From Oscillospiraceae bacterium (GTDB lineage: Bacteria > Bacillota > Clostridia > Oscillospirales > Ruminococcaceae): a DNA stretch of 64,000 nucleotides. This document shows positions 60,408 to 64,000 of the stretch, in pieces. Below the pieces are notes generated by a model. The model was not told where the DNA came from, did no database searches, and worked only from the letters and a program-made list of their open reading frames with translations. The stretch lies in NCBI GenBank assembly GCA_003531585.1, contig DQFX01000041.1, forward strand, positions 4,949 through 68,948, written 5' to 3'. A program made the position numbers and the translations under genes. The number at the start of each line of letters is the position of its first letter. Position 1 is the first letter of the stretch.

Positions 60408-61529
60408 TTAGCCTACATAATGTGAACGATACCAATCATCATATGTCATTGTTAAGCCATCTCCATCCATACCTAAATAGGAAATTGAAGATATATTTTC
60501 AGTTGGGGCTCCGACTGCTATAAACGAACGAGAGCCGCTTTTATAATCAGGATCGTCTACTGTGTAAACAGCTTTATTTGAATACAGATGTAATCCCGTT
60601 ATAAGAATGGCATGATATGTCGCTACATTTGATTGGTTTTTTCCATTAATAGCAATTTGAACCGGTGCCCCTTTACGTAAACTTGTAAATACTGTATCAG
60701 CTTTTATTGCTTTACCCCTATACGAAAAACTTGTATCAACACACTTCGAATATGCATCTGAAATGCATGAAGGCGAACCAAGCTCACTTCCTGAATAAGA
60801 AGATTTAACCTTGTTATACACATCTCTTGCAGTATATGAATCGCCATCCATATAATTGGCTGTCATTGCAACGCAAGCTGCCCAACAAACATATTTCTTG
60901 TTTGTACTTGTTCCTACATTTACATTGCCAACATGAGAAACTGGTAAGTTTATACTTCCTAAAGAAGCGCCTTCTGAAGAAAGCTCCATTACTGAGTCAT
61001 CCATGTTGACACTTCCTGCAATTTTGAACTCTTCCAGAGGGAAACTCTTGGAAACGTCATAAGTTAGACTTTCGTCATTTCCATCAACCCAAATCACATC
61101 TCCAACATCCTGTTGGAGATAGATATTTCTATTGTATGATATAAACGCATATTTGGAATCAGAATTAATAGAATATTCAAATTCCTTAGTAATATTTGTG
61201 TCAAAGACTGAAACCGGTGTACCATTGTCTTCATTTATTTCAAGTTTGCCTATTGCCGTGTCACCGCTGAATATAATAGTGTAGTATGCACATACATCTT
61301 CAGAATTATATTCATATAATGGTATAAGAGAGCTATAAGTTATTTCCGAACCAACAAAATCAGTGTTGTTCAGATAAATTGGTAGGCATTCTTCAATATA
61401 TTGTTTATAATATAATGGTAATTCGCAGGGACTTTCATCTGTTATTGTTTCAGCACAAGCCGATGTTAATGGTGAAAGCATGCAAGCCGATACGATTGTT
61501 ACTGCTATAAGTTTCTTCATGTTAAACAT
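60408..61529 (-). CDS. Secreted papain-like (C39-like) cysteine protease
   Basis: This 374-aa protein has a signal peptide (KKLIAVTIVSACMLSPLTSACA) and a propeptide-like region to about residue 200. The C-terminal papain-fold domain has the nucleophile in CWAACVAMTANYM, the catalytic His in YHAILITGL and an Asp in YTVDDPDY. This order fits peptidase C39-like/AvrRpt2-type secreted proteases of Firmicutes. Targets could be surface proteins or peptides. The ATG at 61529 has GGAGG 5 nt upstream. It is 58 bp downstream of a small secreted protein gene on the same strand. Confidence 0.8.
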   Translation of the reverse strand: MFNMKKLIAVTIVSACMLSPLTSACAETITDESPCELPLYYKQYIEECLPIYLNNTDFVGSEITYSSLIPLYEYNSEDVCAYYTIIFSGDTAIGKLEINEDNGTPVSVFDTNITKEFEYSINSDSKYAFISYNRNIYLQQDVGDVIWVDGNDESLTYDVSKSFPLEEFKIAGSVNMDDSVMELSSEGASLGSINLPVSHVGNVNVGTSTNKKYVCWAACVAMTANYMDGDSYTARDVYNKVKSSYSGSELGSPSCISDAYSKCVDTSFSYRGKAIKADTVFTSLRKGAPVQIAINGKNQSNVATYHAILITGLHLYSNKAVYTVDDPDYKSGSRSFIAVGAPTENISSISYLGMDGDGLTMTYDDWYRSHYVG

Positions 61530-61587
61530 ATTAACCTCCATAAATTTGGTCATTTGCCCTCAAACAATTCTTTGAGAGCACAACTTG

Positions 61588-62022
61588 TTAATTGAGTAAT
61601 TCTTCACTGTAAACCGTAATAGTTTCAGTTTTTCCGTTTGAAGTTTTCACTGTAAAAACAGATTTCAAACGGTAAGTGCCGCTGGGTAATCCAGATATAC
61701 TGTTGGTAACTTTGCCGGAAATGCTTGATATAGTGCCGTTCCAGCTTGCGCCGTCAACAGAGTTCCATATCCACAGTCCCAGCTTCTTTTCAAGAGTCTG
61801 TTCAACTTTGCAGCTCTTTACATCAGAATGACCTCTTAGCTTACTTTCGCATTTTACCGTTTTTCCACTGAGCGTTAATGTGCTGACAGCGTCAAAAGCT
61901 GTTTCGTAATATGGAGCAATAGAATCAGCGTATACACTTTCCGGAACAGTTGTTGCAGCCGCATTTACAGAAACGGTAGATATAGCTATAAGCACCGCAG
62001 CCAATACTACAATTCTTTTCAT
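61588..62022 (-). CDS. Small secreted beta-rich protein
   Basis: This 144-aa protein has a signal peptide (KRIVVLAAVLIAISTVSVNAAA) and a mature part of about 118 residues with the pattern LEKKLGLWIWNSVDG, SGLPSGTYRLKSVFTVKTSNGKTE, common in small Ig-like secreted proteins of gut Firmicutes. It has two cysteines (about 57 and 70) that could pair. Function unknown. AGGAGG lies 7 nt before the ATG at 62022. Confidence 0.7.
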   Translation of the reverse strand: MKRIVVLAAVLIAISTVSVNAAATTVPESVYADSIAPYYETAFDAVSTLTLSGKTVKCESKLRGHSDVKSCKVEQTLEKKLGLWIWNSVDGASWNGTISSISGKVTNSISGLPSGTYRLKSVFTVKTSNGKTETITVYSEELLN

Positions 62023-62036
62023 TTTTCTCACCTCCT

Positions 62037-62074
62037 GTTTTAGTTTTGAGATTTACCCTCTCACCAACTAAAAC
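62037..62074. promoter_or_regulatory. Hairpin abutting the ribosome site of the small secreted protein
   Basis: GTTTTAGTT (62037-62045) pairs with AACTAAAAC (62066-62074). On the minus strand the stem ends directly before AGGAGG. It has no T-run and is more likely an mRNA stability or translation element than a terminator. Confidence 0.4.
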
Positions 62075-62107
62075 AATTTATGAGAATCGCCGTTACAGCA
62101 TTTGTGT

Positions 62108-62764
62108 CTATTTTTCTAAATTTGTAGCTTTTGCCAAATTCAAAAGTGACATTTTGTCGATATTGCCATTAAGAGTAAACAAGTATCCGTCCATTGTCCA
62201 TACTACACCACACTCGCCATTGTTTTCGAGAATAAACGCTCCATTGCAGCCGTTGATATTTACTTCTTCCGGAGTTCCGTATTCTGTGTTGAAATTATGT
62301 ACATCTCCAATTATAGTTTGCCATAGCGTAACTTCTTTCTCTCCGGACTGATATATTGAAATGACATCTGCATCATCGCTCTGCCTTTCTGTCAGCGAAA
62401 ATCCTGTTTCATACGGTAATCCATATACGCTTTCTATTTTAGTTTTATCTCCGGGAGTTCTGCTTATATATGTAACTGAATGATCCCTTTGTGCGTTGAA
62501 TGTAAACCCTCCGACCGAATACCAGATACTGAATCCGGTCAGCAGGAATGCCGCAAGAATTACCGCAAGCAAAGCATATCTTATGCGTCTGACAGAGAAC
62601 TTCCCTGATATTTTCTGAGCCTTGGATAAAGCCCGTATAGTCTGATGGCGGCGTATTTTATAGGCTGCCGAAAAATGGTGTTTCTTCAAATCGGCAGAGT
62701 ATTGTGAAAGCCGTTCATCTAATGTATTTTCGATTCCATCATATATCAGGTCATCAAGTTTCAT
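62108..62764 (-). CDS. Putative membrane-bound anti-sigma factor
   Basis: This 218-aa protein has a cytoplasmic N-terminus of about 85 residues, one membrane helix (YALLAVILAAFLLTGFSIWYSV, about 85-106) and an extracellular domain of about 110 residues resembling DUF4367-type domains. It overlaps the sigma factor gene by 11 bp, with GAGG 8 nt before its ATG. That is the usual arrangement for a sigma/anti-sigma pair. Confidence 0.75.
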   Translation of the reverse strand: MKLDDLIYDGIENTLDERLSQYSADLKKHHFSAAYKIRRHQTIRALSKAQKISGKFSVRRIRYALLAVILAAFLLTGFSIWYSVGGFTFNAQRDHSVTYISRTPGDKTKIESVYGLPYETGFSLTERQSDDADVISIYQSGEKEVTLWQTIIGDVHNFNTEYGTPEEVNINGCNGAFILENNGECGVVWTMDGYLFTLNGNIDKMSLLNLAKATNLEK

Positions 62765-63308
62765 TGGTAATGCCTCGTTTCTCAAGATGTTTTATCAAAC
62801 GCTGCCTTGCACGGAATATCTTCTGCCGAGCCTGACCCCCGGTAATTCCAAGAAGCTGTGCGATTTCAGACGGAGTAAGCTCCTTGATAAGGTAGAGGAA
62901 CATTATATCATAATCATTATCTGATAAATCACGCAGTGCACGCTTGATTTCATCGGAGCTGACTTTGCTGATAATTTCCTCCTCGGTATTTTCGTCTGAC
63001 TTAGCGTCAAATACCTCATCAATATCGACCGCCGGGTGGCGCTGCTTCTTTTTGAGCATATTCAGCGAAATGTTCTTCACTACTATAACAAGATAGAAAC
63101 GGGTTTCGTTACAGTCTATTTCGCGTATTTTTTCAAGATGATTTATCACGCTGACAAAAGAATCCTGTACAGCGTCCTCTGCGTCCGTGCGGTTATGAAG
63201 AATATTATATGCAACGTTATACATGAGCTGCTCATTAGCTTCGTACAACGAACGGACAAGTTCCTTGTCCGTTTCATCATTTATCATTGAAAGAAGTGCT
63301 GATAGCAT
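62754..63308 (-). CDS. Sigma-70 family (ECF-like) RNA polymerase sigma factor
   Basis: This 184-aa factor has region 2 (LMYNVAYNILHNRTDAEDAVQDSFVSVINHLEKI) and region 4 (LRDLSDNDYDIMFLYLIKELTPSEIAQLLGITGGQARQKIFRARQRL). Regions 1 and 3 are absent, as in the ECF group. A basic loop with many Lys between them is normal. It is likely held by the downstream membrane protein and may activate the local secreted-protein genes (inference). Confidence 0.9.
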   Translation of the reverse strand: MLSALLSMINDETDKELVRSLYEANEQLMYNVAYNILHNRTDAEDAVQDSFVSVINHLEKIREIDCNETRFYLVIVVKNISLNMLKKKQRHPAVDIDEVFDAKSDENTEEEIISKVSSDEIKRALRDLSDNDYDIMFLYLIKELTPSEIAQLLGITGGQARQKIFRARQRLIKHLEKRGITNET

Positions 63309-63342
63309 TTCCCGCCCTCATTTCTTGTTGGTATTTGCTACA

Positions 63343-63371
63343 AGTATAACATCAAACTGCTAAAAAATCAA
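63343..63371 (-). promoter_or_regulatory. Promoter of the sigma factor gene
   Basis: Minus-strand TTGATT (63366-63371) and TATACT (63343-63348) have a 17-bp spacer, 34 bp before the start codon. Confidence 0.7.
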
Positions 63372-63384
63372 TACTCTGTATTAA

Positions 63385-63996
63385 TCATCTCCACGGCAGA
63401 TTATCCTGTTTATACCCCTCCAAGCTGAGTTCCAATGCCTTGACCACCTGATTAAGCATAAACTGCCTATAAGCCGCAGCAAGCACCTCTTTGCGTTTTT
63501 CATCGCCGAGGTCAACATAACTCTCCCAATCATTTTCCGAACCGGTGAACTTTTCAAAACAGCGGAACAGCGAACCGAGTACACTGGACGCTTCATCTTC
63601 TCCGCTGTAAAACGCATAATCCTCGCAAAGCTCTTTGAACAGATGATTGATTACAGACAACTTTTCGTAGTCCCTGTTCCCCACAAGCTCTGACAAATAC
63701 TCCGCAGCCTGGTCGGACAATCCCGTGAAGCCGCACACGGTTTTCAGCTTTCCTTTCCGGGCGGTCGTGTTCGTTCTGCCGATAAGGTAGTCGGCGCTTA
63801 CGTTCAGCACATTCGCGATCCTCGCAAGAATTTCGATGTCAGGCATTCGCTTGTCATTCTCATAATAACCCAACGTACTTTTGGATATACCCACCATATC
63901 TGCAAACTGCTCGATGGTGCAGCCATGCTCCTTGCGAAGCTCTTTCAATCTTTTTCCAAACACCTGTTCGCAGGTGTTTTTTGTTTCCGGTACCAT
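63385..63996 (-). CDS. XRE-family transcriptional regulator
   Basis: This protein of up to 203 aa has an N-terminal helix-turn-helix (FGKRLKELRKEHGCTIEQFADMVGISKSTLGYYENDKRMPD) of the Xre/Cro type and a helical C-terminal domain of unknown ligand. The start is uncertain. The ATG at 63996 lies 4 bp from the window end, so its ribosome site cannot be seen. Family members usually begin near FGKRLKEL, which would correspond to GTG at 63963 inside the palindrome. The sigma/anti-sigma operon follows on the same strand. Confidence 0.85.
   Translation of the reverse strand: MVPETKNTCEQVFGKRLKELRKEHGCTIEQFADMVGISKSTLGYYENDKRMPDIEILARIANVLNVSADYLIGRTNTTARKGKLKTVCGFTGLSDQAAEYLSELVGNRDYEKLSVINHLFKELCEDYAFYSGEDEASSVLGSLFRCFEKFTGSENDWESYVDLGDEKRKEVLAAAYRQFMLNQVVKALELSLEGYKQDNLPWR
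63958..63979. promoter_or_regulatory. Palindrome with TTCG loop at the 5' end of the XRE gene
   Basis: AAACACCTG (63958-63966), TTCG and CAGGTGTTT (63971-63979) form a perfect 9-bp stem with a stable tetraloop, followed by TTT on the plus strand. It could be a plus-strand terminator or an operator bound by the XRE protein itself. Confidence 0.5.
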
Positions 63997-64000
63997 AGTG

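Noticed and set aside
1..64000. CRISPR arrays, rRNA and tRNA genes
   Set aside because: No regularly spaced repeats and no cloverleaf or rRNA-like sequences were noticed on either strand by eye.

Overview
The window looks like chromosome of a cellulolytic, fermentative gut clostridium close to Ruminococcus (Oscillospiraceae). The basis is a set of plant-polymer hydrolases (two GH5 lipoproteins, one with a CBM2, and a GH26 mannanase), an adhE alcohol pathway, sigma-A promoters of the TTGACA-17-TATAAT type, strong AGGAGG ribosome sites and an integrated Tn1549-like conjugative element. The genus is an inference; no rRNA or tRNA gene was seen.

1-28.5 kb is ordinary chromosome. In order: a GH5_4-like cellulase cut by the window edge (-); an operon of hybrid histidine kinase, SpoU methyltransferase and AraC regulator (+); GH26 mannanase coupled to tcdA (-); hpt followed by an NCS2 purine permease pseudogene with an internal deletion (+); a CBM2-GH5_2 lipoprotein cellulase whose 5' leader carries a 277-bp MITE-like palindrome (-); carB (+); a Lys/Ala-rich protein with an SCP2-like domain (+); an APH/choline-kinase-like protein (-); adhE with a long GC-rich leader (-); a LysR regulator; ilvBN; a flavodoxin-like protein with a periplasmic-binding-protein/GGDEF diguanylate cyclase (-); and a heterodimeric ABC exporter (+).

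28.9-59.4 kb is an integrative and conjugative element (ICE) backbone: Rep, ParA, ParB, a zeta-like P-loop kinase, PcfB/DUF3801, VirD4, Maff2-like pilin, VirB6-like, PrgI, VirB4, a large membrane-anchored protein, DUF4315-like, topoisomerase III, a RelB/YoeB toxin-antitoxin pair, a membrane-anchored adhesin with InlB B-repeats, a YodL/tandem-SpoVG protein and a giant ArdC/N6-methylase/SNF2-helicase polyvalent protein. The last stops abruptly at helicase motif VI. No relaxase or integrase is present, so the element is truncated, interrupted or decayed at its right side. A 16-bp palindrome (GTGCTATTTATAGCAC) occurs three times in the ICE, once right after parB, and may be its parS site. A 145-codon gene with an excellent ribosome site is read in a second frame inside the giant gene.

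59.4-64 kb is AT-richer and all on the minus strand: an XRE regulator, a sigma factor coupled to a putative anti-sigma factor, a small secreted protein, a secreted papain-like cysteine protease and a lipoprotein. The strongest leads are the repeated palindrome, the overprinted gene, the internal start of the SpoVG protein, the MITE sitting on a cellulase promoter, and the secreted protease/sigma cluster beside the broken ICE end.
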